Below, piece by piece: positions 4,672-13,217 of a DNA stretch of 17,787 nt (the first letter of the stretch is position 1; each line of letters opens with the position of its first letter). Origin of the DNA: Deltaproteobacteria bacterium (lineage in GTDB: Bacteria > Myxococcota > Myxococcia > Myxococcales > 40CM-4-68-19); contig VBKQ01000202.1 of assembly GCA_005879505.1 (NCBI GenBank), positions 1 to 17,787 of the forward strand, written 5' to 3'. Both the position numbers and the translations under genes were made by a program. The notes beneath the pieces are model-generated. The model ran no database searches. It worked only from the letters and a program-made list of their open reading frames with translations, and was not told where the DNA came from.

Positions 4672-7242
4672 TCAAGGAGCGACGCGATACACCTGTACGG
4701 CGCCTGAAGGGGCGTGTGCCGCGACATACAGGTAGTCGTTGCCCGCGAAGCTCAGGCCTTGTCCGTCCACGATCTGCGTCATTCCGGCGCCCAGGCCCGC
4801 AGGCGCCCAGCGCGCGAAATCGGCGGCCAGGGACGGAGACGCGTTCGTCGATCGATACAGGACCACTCCAGAGGACGCGTCATAGCCGACGTAGAGGTGC
4901 TGCGAGGTGGCCACCAGCAGGGAGACGGTGTTGAGCGTCGTATCAGCGAACTGCGACAGGTTCGTGTTTCCCGTGCCGTTGGCGGCTGCCAGGGCCCAGT
5001 CCGCCGGAGCGCAGGCCGCCGTGTTGCACATCCAGAGTTGGGGCCCCGAGGTGGTGTTGCGCGCCATGTAGAGTTTGCCGCCGAAGACCGCCATCTGGGG
5101 CACTGCCTTGTCGGCGGGGAAGAAGTCGCTCGACTTCGCGGTAGTGACCGGCGTGAGGGCCCACTGCGTGGCGGAGGGAGTGCACGCGCTCCAGGTGGTC
5201 CCGTCGTAGCGCACGCAGCCGCCGGCGTTCGCCGCATAGAGGACGCCGCTCAAGCCCACCATGGAGTCGACGAGGGCCGTGCCGTTGGTGTTGATCAGCT
5301 GGCTGGGAAACACCGCATTGCCGGCGTTGGTGAAAGGCTGCGGAATGGGAAGGATCGCGGGCACTCCGGACCCACCGCCGTTCACGATGCCGACGTACAA
5401 CGTCGTGCCGGCGGCCGCCGCAGAAGAAGCGCCGCGCATCCCTCCCCCGACGTTCAGAGGGGTGTAGCTGAACGAAGGGGCCGTGCTCGTATCGGTAGTG
5501 AAGTACGCGTGCTTGATCACGCTCGTCTGCCGGTTGCCTGCGCCGAACAGCCATTCGGTGCCACCGGAGAAGAACGCCGTATACAGGGCGCGGCCGTCCT
5601 CGTTGTCCGGACCGCACTGCAGGCTGTCGGGAGTACAGCCGACATAGCCGAGCGAGGGGAATCCTGCCGGCGGCGGCGAAGCCTGGTTCTGGTTTTTTCC
5701 GGAGTCGGGCTGGAAAGCCAACTGCACGGTTTCGACACCTGTCCCATTGGGCTGCATGCGCACCGCGCGAGTACCGTCGCCGCTCGGCCCCAGATAGACC
5801 CGCCCCGAATATGCGAAGACGTACGAGAAGCCGGTCCCGTCCGCGAACGGATCCTGCGCGAGCGGCGCCGCGTCGGACACCTGGGTAGTCGCCGTCCGGG
5901 ACACGGAGACCTGCGCGCCCGAGCTGGCGTCCCTGCCGCTCGCGCTGGCGTCGAGTTGCAGCGCCCCCGGGCTGCCCGCGGTGTACGTCCAGGTGAAGGT
6001 GACGGTCTGGCCGGCGGGGATGTCGGAAGCGGTCGGGGCGCTCACCAGGACCATCGAAGCAGCCGCCGTTCCGGAGAGCACCAGCGAGGGCTGGACGGCC
6101 AGGGCTCCAACGCCGGTCGGGTTGGTGACCGCGAACGCGACCGTGAGCGTCTCTCCGGGAAGCACGCCGGGCGGAACGGTCAACGTCGCATCGAGAGCCG
6201 CCTCGGTCACGAAGCTGATCGGGTTCCATTGGACCGGCGCGAACGCGACCGAAGAGCCGTCGATCGCATCCGTTCCGCCGCCGCTGTTGCCCAGCGTCGC
6301 GGTGCCGGGCGCCGTCCCCTTGATCGTCCAGCGGAACGAGCGCGTGGCGCCTGCTGGAACGTCCTGCGCCACGGGAGCAGCAAGCACGCTCACGTTGGTC
6401 GTTCCGGCGAGCGCGGCCGGCAGGACGCCCAAGGCATCGGAGCCGCCATCGTTGAGAACGTCGAGGGAGAGCTGGATTGGCAGACCGACCGCTTGGGGCG
6501 AGGAAACGGGCTGAGCCGTCGCCACCAGATGGGCGGGAGAGACGATGGAAACGGCCACCGTCGACTGCGCGCGGAGCGTCCGGTGGTCGACCTCGTCAAT
6601 CCCGGCCACGGGCAGGGTGAGCTGCAGCGTGCCCGTCGCGCTCGCGACCACGCGCCATGTGAAGATCGCGCTGCCGCCTGCGGGAATGTCCGTCGCTCCG
6701 ACCGGCGCCTGAACGGTCGCAGGCGGTCCACTCTTCTGTGGCCGGCCTGCCGCCACACCGAGCGCGGTCATCCCTCCCGTGTTCGCGATGGTCTGCGAAA
6801 CCGTGAGCTGCACGCCGACGTGCACTCCGGCCGGAGCCACCGCGCTGGCGCTGAGCGAGGCGGGCACGGCATCGACCACGCGGAACACCCCGCCTGCCGT
6901 GCTCCCGCTGCCGTAGGGGCCTTCGACGGACAATCCGTACGACCCCGGCGGAACGCTGCCGGGCACGATGGCAAGCAGGGTGTTCAAATCGACCCAGCGC
7001 ACGTTCTGCAGCTGCGCCGTCCCGAGAAAGGCGCGGAACGTCTGTTCGAGCGCGATGTTGCCTCCGCCGCCGAGCTGCTGCACGGCGCCGAGCGTGAACC
7101 CGGCGCCGCGGAGCCGGACCAGCGTGGGCTGACCGAAGTAGCTGCCGGGCGGATCGACGGCGGCCGGCACCGGAGGCGGCGGAGCCGGCGAGGTCCGCGC
7201 GCAGGCCAGCGCGCAGGCGAGGAGGGCACTACAGCGTCTCAA
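4672..7242 (-). CDS. Large secreted lipoprotein: IPT/TIG domain, three Ig-like repeats, C-terminal propeller-like region
   Basis: An 856-residue exported protein. The start is TTG 7242, the only one giving a signal sequence: MRR, a hydrophobic stretch and two lipobox-like cysteines (LLAC10, ALAC14), then a Pro-rich linker. Residues about 28-123 look like an IPT/TIG fold (RLRGAGFTLGAVQQLGG, VPPGSYGLSVEGPYG). Three tandem CARDB/Ig-like repeats of about 110 residues follow, marked by VGATDIPAGGSAIFTW (181-196), VAQDVPAGATRSFRW (291-305) and TASDIPAGQTVTFTW (404-418). Residues about 460-856 have recurring LY and G-rich strands (RALYTAFFSGGTEWLF, GTTLYVGIVNGG, GGKLYMARNTTSG, QHLYVGYD), resembling a beta-propeller. 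The gene overlaps the upstream gene by 14 bp and is last in the unit. It probably sits on the outer membrane or cell surface. The ligand is unknown. Confidence 0.85.
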   Translation of the reverse strand: MRRCSALLACALACARTSPAPPPPVPAAVDPPGSYFGQPTLVRLRGAGFTLGAVQQLGGGGNIALEQTFRAFLGTAQLQNVRWVDLNTLLAIVPGSVPPGSYGLSVEGPYGSGSTAGGVFRVVDAVPASLSASAVAPAGVHVGVQLTVSQTIANTGGMTALGVAAGRPQKSGPPATVQAPVGATDIPAGGSAIFTWRVVASATGTLQLTLPVAGIDEVDHRTLRAQSTVAVSIVSPAHLVATAQPVSSPQAVGLPIQLSLDVLNDGGSDALGVLPAALAGTTNVSVLAAPVAQDVPAGATRSFRWTIKGTAPGTATLGNSGGGTDAIDGSSVAFAPVQWNPISFVTEAALDATLTVPPGVLPGETLTVAFAVTNPTGVGALAVQPSLVLSGTAAASMVLVSAPTASDIPAGQTVTFTWTYTAGSPGALQLDASASGRDASSGAQVSVSRTATTQVSDAAPLAQDPFADGTGFSYVFAYSGRVYLGPSGDGTRAVRMQPNGTGVETVQLAFQPDSGKNQNQASPPPAGFPSLGYVGCTPDSLQCGPDNEDGRALYTAFFSGGTEWLFGAGNRQTSVIKHAYFTTDTSTAPSFSYTPLNVGGGMRGASSAAAAGTTLYVGIVNGGGSGVPAILPIPQPFTNAGNAVFPSQLINTNGTALVDSMVGLSGVLYAANAGGCVRYDGTTWSACTPSATQWALTPVTTAKSSDFFPADKAVPQMAVFGGKLYMARNTTSGPQLWMCNTAACAPADWALAAANGTGNTNLSQFADTTLNTVSLLVATSQHLYVGYDASSGVVLYRSTNASPSLAADFARWAPAGLGAGMTQIVDGQGLSFAGNDYLYVAAHAPSGAVQVYRVAP

Positions 7243-9052
7243 TGCGCACCCCGCCGAAGAAGGAGACCGACCGCAGCGGGCCGACCAGGATGGGTGAGCC
7301 TGGCCCGGTGATCCAGCCCGCGCGCAGCTCCAGGAATGGAACCGCCAGGCGCATGCGCCGCTCGACGCCGACGGCGGCCTGCAGTCCCGGTGCGATGGCG
7401 AAGGTTCGCCGCGAGGGCGACCCTTCCACGCTGAGCCGCGTCCAGTAGATTCCCGCCGAAGGGCCGGCGGCGAGCCAGAGGGTGTTCCGGTCTCCGAAGC
7501 GACGGCGCCATGCAGCGGAGAGATGCAGCTGCAGCAGGTCGACCCGGGATTGCGCCATCAGATTCGATGCGCCGGCGCGAAGGATCTCGGAGTGGCCGCG
7601 ATACGCGTAGTCCGCTTCGATCGAGAGCGCGAGCTCGGGTCCGAATCGGATGGTGCGCATCCGCGCCTCCACGCCGACCAGGGGGGCGGAAAAGCCGGAC
7701 AGATCCGAGAGCCCGCCGAGCTTGGCGCCGAGCGCCCCCGACGGTGCGCTCGGAAGCAGGGTCAGGTTGGCGCGGCCGACCGCGGTCCCTGCGCTGGCCG
7801 CGAGAACGGTCGCCTGCCGCTCGTGAAGAAGCGGGGGAACGTAACTCGCGTACAGCGCCTCTCCCCGCTCCTCGAGCTCCGCCCGTCCGCTCTCCGCCGA
7901 CAGCTGCGGGCGCACGCCCGAGATCGGGTTCCCATAGCGATCGCGGAGCTCGACCTGCATTCGCAGCGGGCTCTCGCCGTCGGCGATCACCACCGCGTCA
8001 GGGTCCTCGAACGCAATCGTCTCCAGAGGTCCGGCCTCGAGCGAGAATGCGTGGACCGCCGAGGCATTCGCGGCGAGGGCCCGGACTTCGGCCGTCTTCA
8101 GTCCTCCGAACGATGCTGGCAGCGAGAGATCGAGGTCCCATTCGCCGGCAGCCGTCGCGGTGGTTCGCAGCTCGCCGGCGTTGGTCTCGAACTCGAGGAC
8201 GTCGGCCGCGGGGTTCCCGGCTGCATCCCGGGCGCTCACGTGCAGGCGTGCCACCGGCTGGTCGGCGCGGATACGCCCGCGGTCTGCCGTAATGGAGATG
8301 CGGTCCGCCGGCCCGCTGGCGAGCGACAGCGCGGCCTTGGCGACGAATGCAGGCGCATCGTAGAGAGCCGCCGTCACCCCGACTTCGCCCTCTGCGCCAG
8401 CCTCGAGCGAGAGCCACGACTGGTACAGGCCGGGAGCAACCTCGCGAAGCGCCGTGAGCGACCCGCGGCTCGAACGGAGGCGGATGGCAGCGCCGCGACG
8501 TGGAGCGCCGTCCGCGGTCGTGGCGATCGCGTACACGGCCACCGTCTGCGCGCGATCCGCCCTCGGTCCCGCCGCGCCGAACGCGACGTGCACGGTGCGG
8601 GTGGGCGGCACGCCGAGCGGAATCATCCTCTTCCCCTGGCGCGCCTGGGTGACGCCGGGCGGCACCACCACGGGAACGACGGCCTCTCCACGCGGGTCCG
8701 CGACCACGGGACCGAACGTCTGCGATCCGATCTCCACCGTGATCCGCCCGCGCGGGCGCGTCTTCACCAGCGCATCCCCTTCGGCCCAGAGCGGCAGGGC
8801 GATCCAGGCGACGTCGGCAGCCGCCACCGCCATGACGATCGCCACCTGGGGGATCTCGTCGTCGGGTGGAACGTACTGCGCCTCCCACGTTTGCTCTCCC
8901 GTCCTGCTCGGAGCTTCGACGCGGCCGACGCTCACGGTCAGCTCCGGTTGCACTTCGCCCTGCACCCTCAGGATCGCGTGCGCATCGCGGCCGAGCCGCA
9001 TCAGCGACGGCTCCGCGGAGAGCGCGAGGGCGAGGAGGGCGGCGGCAGTCAC
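7229..9052 (-). CDS. Exported protein with Ig-like domains and a C-terminal outer-membrane beta-barrel
   Basis: A 607-residue protein starting at GTG 9052, which overlaps the upstream stop as GTGA. The frame is open far upstream through two other genes, but the N-terminus TAAALLALALSA followed by EPS is a short signal peptide and fixes the start. The middle (about residues 150-420) holds Ig/invasin-like strands: TVAVYAIATTADGAPRRGAA, HVSARDAAGNPAADVLEFET and MQVELRDRYGNPISGV, the usual 'D-x-x-G-N-P' turn of bacterial Ig-like folds. The last about 175 residues alternate as membrane strands (FGPELALSIEADYAYRG, VDLLQLHLSAAWRRRFGD, NTLWLAAGPSAGIYWTRL, VPFLELRAGWITG, SVSFFGGVRIETL), consistent with a small barrel of about eight strands. 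It may be the outer-membrane anchor or partner of the lipoprotein encoded next. No specific family was recognised. Confidence 0.85.
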   Translation of the reverse strand: MTAAALLALALSAEPSLMRLGRDAHAILRVQGEVQPELTVSVGRVEAPSRTGEQTWEAQYVPPDDEIPQVAIVMAVAAADVAWIALPLWAEGDALVKTRPRGRITVEIGSQTFGPVVADPRGEAVVPVVVPPGVTQARQGKRMIPLGVPPTRTVHVAFGAAGPRADRAQTVAVYAIATTADGAPRRGAAIRLRSSRGSLTALREVAPGLYQSWLSLEAGAEGEVGVTAALYDAPAFVAKAALSLASGPADRISITADRGRIRADQPVARLHVSARDAAGNPAADVLEFETNAGELRTTATAAGEWDLDLSLPASFGGLKTAEVRALAANASAVHAFSLEAGPLETIAFEDPDAVVIADGESPLRMQVELRDRYGNPISGVRPQLSAESGRAELEERGEALYASYVPPLLHERQATVLAASAGTAVGRANLTLLPSAPSGALGAKLGGLSDLSGFSAPLVGVEARMRTIRFGPELALSIEADYAYRGHSEILRAGASNLMAQSRVDLLQLHLSAAWRRRFGDRNTLWLAAGPSAGIYWTRLSVEGSPSRRTFAIAPGLQAAVGVERRMRLAVPFLELRAGWITGPGSPILVGPLRSVSFFGGVRIETL

Positions 9053-10581
9053 GGCCCCTTCTTCCTCCAGCGGATGGCGATGTCCTTGATGGGGGGGATG
9101 TTCGCTCTCCCTCCGCAAGGCACCATACGAATCGTCTCGCGGCCACCGGCGTCGCGAATGGCGACTGTCACGACCTTCTTGTCTGCCGCCGCGGGCACGC
9201 GGACGCGGAAACGGCCGTCCTCGGCCACCGCTGCCGGCGCCCCGTCCACCAGTACCTCCGAGCCTGCGGGTGCCGTCCCTTCCACCTCTGCGCAGAGGCT
9301 CTCCCGATCCTGGGCGGCGGCGGCATCGGCGACCTTGAGCAAGAGCTTCGCGGGGATCGGTTCCGCTCCCGATGGCGGTTTCCCCGCGGCCGCGAACGAT
9401 TGCGTGCCGGCGCGCACCTCCACCGTCTTGTGCTGCGAAGTCAGGTTCACCTCGCCGGTCGCGGTCGCGATGGCGACGGCGGTCCCCGTGGAGAGCACGC
9501 CGAACCGGGCGCCCTGAGTTTCGGCGACCGCGCCGCCGTCGGCGCTTTCGATGCGCAGCAGACGCACTCCGTCCGCCTGGTAGTCGACGGCGATGCGGCC
9601 GCGCGCGAGCCTGAAGCGGTGAAGCTTCTCGGTGATCTCCCGCACCATCAGCTGCGTGCCTTCCGCCACGGTGATGCGGCTGCGCGCTCCGAGCTGCAGG
9701 TCGGTGCGGCCGCCGCGGCCGGTGCGGACCGAGTCGTCCGCGCGCAGGCGCTGCCCGGCCGCCAGCGCGGACGTGCCGCCGTTCGGCGAGAGCCGGACCA
9801 CGTCGCCGACCACTGCGACCACGATGGCTTCGTCGACCTTCGCCTCCTCGGCCACATGCGCCGCCGGCGGGGGCAATGCGGGTCGGTAGAGGGTTCCGCG
9901 GAAAACCAGCCACGCGCCGGTCAGCACTCGCTCGACGAGGTGCACGTCGCCACCGGCCCTCTGCATCGCCTGCCGGGCGATATGCAGACCGAGACCGGTT
10001 CCGCGGCCGGCGGGTTTGGTGGTGAAGCGTGCCTCGAAGAGACGCCCCACGTGTTCGGGGGCGATTCCCGATCCTTCGTCGCTGATCCTGACTTGAAGAG
10101 GCTTCGGCAGCACGCGCACGGCGACGCGGCGCGCGCCGCCGGCCTCCTCGACCGCGTCGATGGCGTTGACGATGAGATTGATGACGGCATGGAGCAGCGC
10201 AGTGGGCGACCCGAACGCGCGCCGCGAACCGTCGCGGACCCATTCGAACCGAGGGCCGAGCCGGCGCGCGCGCCACGCCACCAGATCGACGGCCCGCTGG
10301 ACGACGCTCTCCACGGCGAAGGGAGAATGAGCGGCCGGCTCCGGCGCGAAGAGCTGCTGGTAGCTGCGAAAGAGCTCCTCCAGGCGCACGACCTGAGTCG
10401 ACACCATCTGCCAGTCCTCGAGATCGGTTACCTGGGTGCCGAGCCGCCGCGCGATCAACTCGAGGCCGGCCTTGATGCCCACCAGCGGATGGCGCATCTC
10501 GTGGATGAGGCCCGGCCCGAGCAGCTCGGCCTGCTCGAGCTGCGCGCGCTGAGCGCTTTTTGGCAGCTTGGATCGGGTCAT
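9049..10581 (-). CDS. Histidine kinase fused to FecR and Ig-like domains
   Basis: A 510-residue hybrid. Residues 1-235 form a soluble histidine kinase: His27 in LIHEMRHPLVGIKAGLELI, N-box Asn139 (LIVNAIDAV), G1 SDEGSGI (167-173) and G2 GTGLGL (194-199), all intact. Residues about 253-395 form a FecR-type domain (VVAVVGDVVRLSPNGG, AGQRLRADDSVRTGRGGRT, ITVAEGTQLMVREI, RGRIAVDYQ, ARFGVLSTGTAVAIATATG). Residues about 410-510 look like a small Ig-like fold flanked by the only two cysteines, Cys430 and Cys489. FecR domains are normally periplasmic, yet I find neither a membrane helix nor a signal peptide. The frame is continuous across the join. ATG 10581 overlaps the upstream kinase stop (ATGA), and the stop overlaps the next GTG. 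Kinase function is expected from motifs; the role of the FecR part is unknown. Confidence 0.9.
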   Translation of the reverse strand: MTRSKLPKSAQRAQLEQAELLGPGLIHEMRHPLVGIKAGLELIARRLGTQVTDLEDWQMVSTQVVRLEELFRSYQQLFAPEPAAHSPFAVESVVQRAVDLVAWRARRLGPRFEWVRDGSRRAFGSPTALLHAVINLIVNAIDAVEEAGGARRVAVRVLPKPLQVRISDEGSGIAPEHVGRLFEARFTTKPAGRGTGLGLHIARQAMQRAGGDVHLVERVLTGAWLVFRGTLYRPALPPPAAHVAEEAKVDEAIVVAVVGDVVRLSPNGGTSALAAGQRLRADDSVRTGRGGRTDLQLGARSRITVAEGTQLMVREITEKLHRFRLARGRIAVDYQADGVRLLRIESADGGAVAETQGARFGVLSTGTAVAIATATGEVNLTSQHKTVEVRAGTQSFAAAGKPPSGAEPIPAKLLLKVADAAAAQDRESLCAEVEGTAPAGSEVLVDGAPAAVAEDGRFRVRVPAAADKKVVTVAIRDAGGRETIRMVPCGGRANIPPIKDIAIRWRKKGP

Positions 10582-12347
10582 CGCAGGTGGGCGGCCGCCG
10601 CGGCCGCCGGCAGGACGATGGTGAAGGTGGCGCCGTGGCCTTCGGCGCTGTCGACGAGGAGCTTGCCGTGGTGCGCCTCGACGATGCTGTGGGAGATCGA
10701 CAACCCCATCCCCACTGCACCCGGCCCCTCCTTGGTGGTGAAGAACGGGTCGAAGATCCGATCGCGCATCCCTGCCGGAATACCCTTGCCGGTGTCGCTC
10801 ACCGAAAGCTTGAGCGCGTCGCCGTTCACGTCGCTCAGCGTGACCTTGAGGGTCCCGCCCTGCGGCATCGCGGAGATCGCGTTCTGGACGATGTGCGCGA
10901 TCGCCTCCTGCATCTGCGCCGGGTCACCCTGGGCGTCGCAGCTCTTCAGCTCGGTCGCGAGCTCGATGCCGTGCGCGCGCATCTGCTCCTCGTACAGGTC
11001 GAGGGCGGCGAGCACCGAGGAGTGCAGCGGGAAACGGCGCCCGGGTTGCGTCCGCTCCTGATCGGCGAAGGCGCGGAGGTTGCCGACAATGGTCGAGACG
11101 CGGAGCGCCTGCTCCTGCAGCGTGCGCAGCCGCTCCTCGTGCGGCGTTCCCGCCAGCTCCTTGCGCAGCAGCGCGGCGACGCCGCTGATCGCGGTGATCG
11201 GATTGTTCAGCTCGTGCGCCATCCCGGCCCCGAGGGACCCGAGCGCGGCCAGCCGCCGCGCTCGAAGGATCTGGTCCTGCGCCGTCTTGAGCTCGGCCGT
11301 GCGCTCGTCGACGCGCTGTCGCAGCTCGCTGTTCCAGCGGCGGATCTCCTCGTCCCGCCGCACGATCTCCCCCGCCATCTGGTTGAAGGACCGCGCGAGC
11401 TCGCCGATCTCGTCGTCGCTGTCCACCTCCGCTGCCAGGGTGCGGCCGAGGCGCAAGGCCTGGACGCCTTCCTGCAGCTGCTTCACGGGCTCCGTCACCC
11501 GGCGGGAGAGGATTGCTCCGAGGGTGAGGACCAGCAGTAGCGAAACGGCCACCCAGAACAGCGTGTACCGCCGGATCAGCGCCGCCGGCCGCAGCGCGAC
11601 GTCTTCACGCTGGCTGACGACGACGACCCATCCGAGGGTGCCGACCGGCGCCGCGACGGCCAGCCAACGTTGTCCGTCCGCCCGCACCAGCGCGCGGCCG
11701 CCGGTGCCGGCGGCGACCAGCGAGTGCTCGTCGGGGGAAAGCTCGAAGGACTCGGGCTGCGCCAGCACCCTTCCGGCGCGGGTGGCGAGATAGGCGAGGG
11801 TGCCGCCCTGCGACGTCTGGCGCATCTGCCGGCTGAGCTGCGCGAGCGACAGCTCGGCGGCGAGGAGGTGCTCGCCATCGAGCCGCAGCGCGATCGGCAG
11901 GCGCATCGAGCCGTCGGACGCCGCGTAGGGCGCACCGATTGCCGTCCCGACCTGCGCGGCGAGATCCAGAGGCGCCTCGCGCTCGAGCTTGTCGAGATCC
12001 GGGACCGGACGTCCGTTCGCGCTCTCGTAGACGACGGGCCCGCCCGGCAACCAGATCGCGTCGATGAACTCGAGCTGGCGGTAGGGAATCCGCAGCACGT
12101 GCGCCAGCTCGGAGGGCGAGAGCTCGCGCAGCGGCAACACGCTGGCGGACAGGCGCAGGCTCTCGGCCGCCTGCGCCACGAATCGCTCGCAGGCGCGCGC
12201 CGCCTCCTCCGCCACCCGGGTCTCGGCAGACCGGACGGTGCGCTCCAACTCCGCGCGGTTGACGTAGAAGGAAAGGGATCCCAGCACCACCGCCGGAACG
12301 ACGCCAACCAGCGCCAATACGGCGAAAATCTTGCTGCGAAATTGCAC
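10578..12347 (-). CDS. Membrane sensor histidine kinase (periplasmic sensor, HAMP, HisKA, HATPase)
   Basis: A 589-residue inner-membrane sensor kinase. Membrane segments are at about 7-28 and 262-281, enclosing a periplasmic region of about 230 residues that looks like a Cache-type sensor. HAMP follows (about 280-333), then a coiled linker (EEIRRWNSELRQRVDERTAE). The HisKA box has His378 in GMAHELNNPITAISG. The ATPase domain has Asn489 (HIVQNAISAM), SDTGKGIP (517-524), FDPFFTTK and GMGLSIS, so it should be active. The start is GTG 12347 with GAGGGG about 9 bp upstream. It lies 105 bp after the response regulator gene and overlaps the kinase/FecR gene by 4 bp. The likely partner is that regulator. 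The signal is unknown. Confidence 0.95.
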   Translation of the reverse strand: MQFRSKIFAVLALVGVVPAVVLGSLSFYVNRAELERTVRSAETRVAEEAARACERFVAQAAESLRLSASVLPLRELSPSELAHVLRIPYRQLEFIDAIWLPGGPVVYESANGRPVPDLDKLEREAPLDLAAQVGTAIGAPYAASDGSMRLPIALRLDGEHLLAAELSLAQLSRQMRQTSQGGTLAYLATRAGRVLAQPESFELSPDEHSLVAAGTGGRALVRADGQRWLAVAAPVGTLGWVVVVSQREDVALRPAALIRRYTLFWVAVSLLLVLTLGAILSRRVTEPVKQLQEGVQALRLGRTLAAEVDSDDEIGELARSFNQMAGEIVRRDEEIRRWNSELRQRVDERTAELKTAQDQILRARRLAALGSLGAGMAHELNNPITAISGVAALLRKELAGTPHEERLRTLQEQALRVSTIVGNLRAFADQERTQPGRRFPLHSSVLAALDLYEEQMRAHGIELATELKSCDAQGDPAQMQEAIAHIVQNAISAMPQGGTLKVTLSDVNGDALKLSVSDTGKGIPAGMRDRIFDPFFTTKEGPGAVGMGLSISHSIVEAHHGKLLVDSAEGHGATFTIVLPAAAAAAHLR

Positions 12348-12452
12348 CGGGCGCGACCCCCTCGCGGACTTCGAGCATAGGGCCCGCCGAAACGTCGCAG
12401 CAAGAAAGCCCGGGGTGCGCGCGCGCGTGGAAATAGAGGGAAAATGGTTACT

Positions 12453-13208
12453 TCAACGGCTCTGCGCGTGACGCGCGAGCGCCAGGTGTTCCTCGAGCTT
12501 TTCCTCGATCCGCCGCAGCTCGGGCGCCGGGTGTTGGCCGGCCTCGCGGATCCGGCGCAATTCGTCCAGGAGCGCCTCGCCCGAGAGCAATACCTCGCGG
12601 CCTGCCGCCTTGCTGGCCACGAGCCGGGAGAGCAGGTGCAGCGAGCGGCGCCGCAGGTCCGTCGTCGCGTGCCGGACGCGCGCCTGGAGGATCTCGATGG
12701 GGGTGGCGGCGGGATCCTGGCCGCCTTCCGCCTCTGCGGGATGCGCTTCCTCGGGCAGCTCGTTCGCCGGGCCTTGCCCATCGATCAGACGCAGCGGCGT
12801 GGCTGCCGCGCGGCGCTCGTACTGGACCTTCATCTGCTTGACGGCTTCGTCGATGCGATCCGCGATGCCGTCCAGGTCATCGAACGGCTTTTCGATGTAA
12901 TCGATCGCGCCGATGCGCAGCGCCTCCACGGCGCTCTGCGTGGACGCATACGCGGTCATGATGATGCATGCGCAATAGGGCTGCGTCAGGCGGACGCGTC
13001 TCAGCACCTCGATCCCGTTCAGGCCCGGGAGGTTCTTGTCCGCGAGCACGCAGCCGAACTCTTCCCGCTCGAGCAGAGCCAGCGCTTCCTCCGCGTTGCG
13101 GGCGAGGCGGGTGGAGAGCCCCTTCTCCGTCAGCACCCGCTGGAAGAGATCGAGGACGACGGGCTCGTCGTCGATCACCAGCACCGAGGCGAAGGAAGCG
13201 GGTCGCAT
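12453..13208 (-). CDS. Response regulator with receiver domain and unassigned helical C-terminus
   Basis: A 251-residue regulator. Residues 8-125 are a receiver: acidic pair Asp13-Asp14 (VLVIDDEPVVLD), phospho-acceptor Asp57 (VLADKNLPGLNG), Thr85 (IIMTAYAS) and Lys107 (YIEKPFDDL). The receiver sequence resembles those of NtrC-type regulators. After a Pro/Glu-rich linker (about 138-168) the last 80 residues are charged and helical (IEILQARVRHATTDLRRRSL, ELRRIEEKLEEHLALARHAQ). I see no helix-turn-helix, AAA+ or cyclic-di-GMP domain, so the output is probably protein contact, perhaps dimerisation or binding to a kinase. It is the first gene of the five-gene unit and directly precedes the membrane kinase. 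ATG 13208 is the start; the ribosome-binding site is weak. Confidence 0.93.
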   Translation of the reverse strand: MRPASFASVLVIDDEPVVLDLFQRVLTEKGLSTRLARNAEEALALLEREEFGCVLADKNLPGLNGIEVLRRVRLTQPYCACIIMTAYASTQSAVEALRIGAIDYIEKPFDDLDGIADRIDEAVKQMKVQYERRAAATPLRLIDGQGPANELPEEAHPAEAEGGQDPAATPIEILQARVRHATTDLRRRSLHLLSRLVASKAAGREVLLSGEALLDELRRIREAGQHPAPELRRIEEKLEEHLALARHAQSR

Positions 13209-13217
13209 CCAGCAGAG

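Noticed and set aside
4714..7311. Plus-strand open frame of 865 codons opposite the lipoprotein gene
   Set aside because: Arg/Gly-rich low-complexity translation with no domain; it is the complementary frame of a gene with clear signal sequence and repeats, open because of high GC.
9053..10720. Upstream extension of the Ig/barrel gene frame
   Set aside because: It runs out of frame through the kinase/FecR gene and translates to Arg-rich sequence; the GTG at 9052 gives a signal peptide and a GTGA overlap.
11605..12378. Minus-strand 257-codon frame (ATG 12378) over the membrane kinase gene
   Set aside because: Arg/Gly-rich shadow of the kinase sensor region, which has clear membrane segments in its own frame.
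12430..12456. TTGAAG/TATTTC pair as a separate promoter for the membrane kinase
   Set aside because: Spacer is only 15 bp and the -35 element overlaps the regulator stop; too weak to claim.
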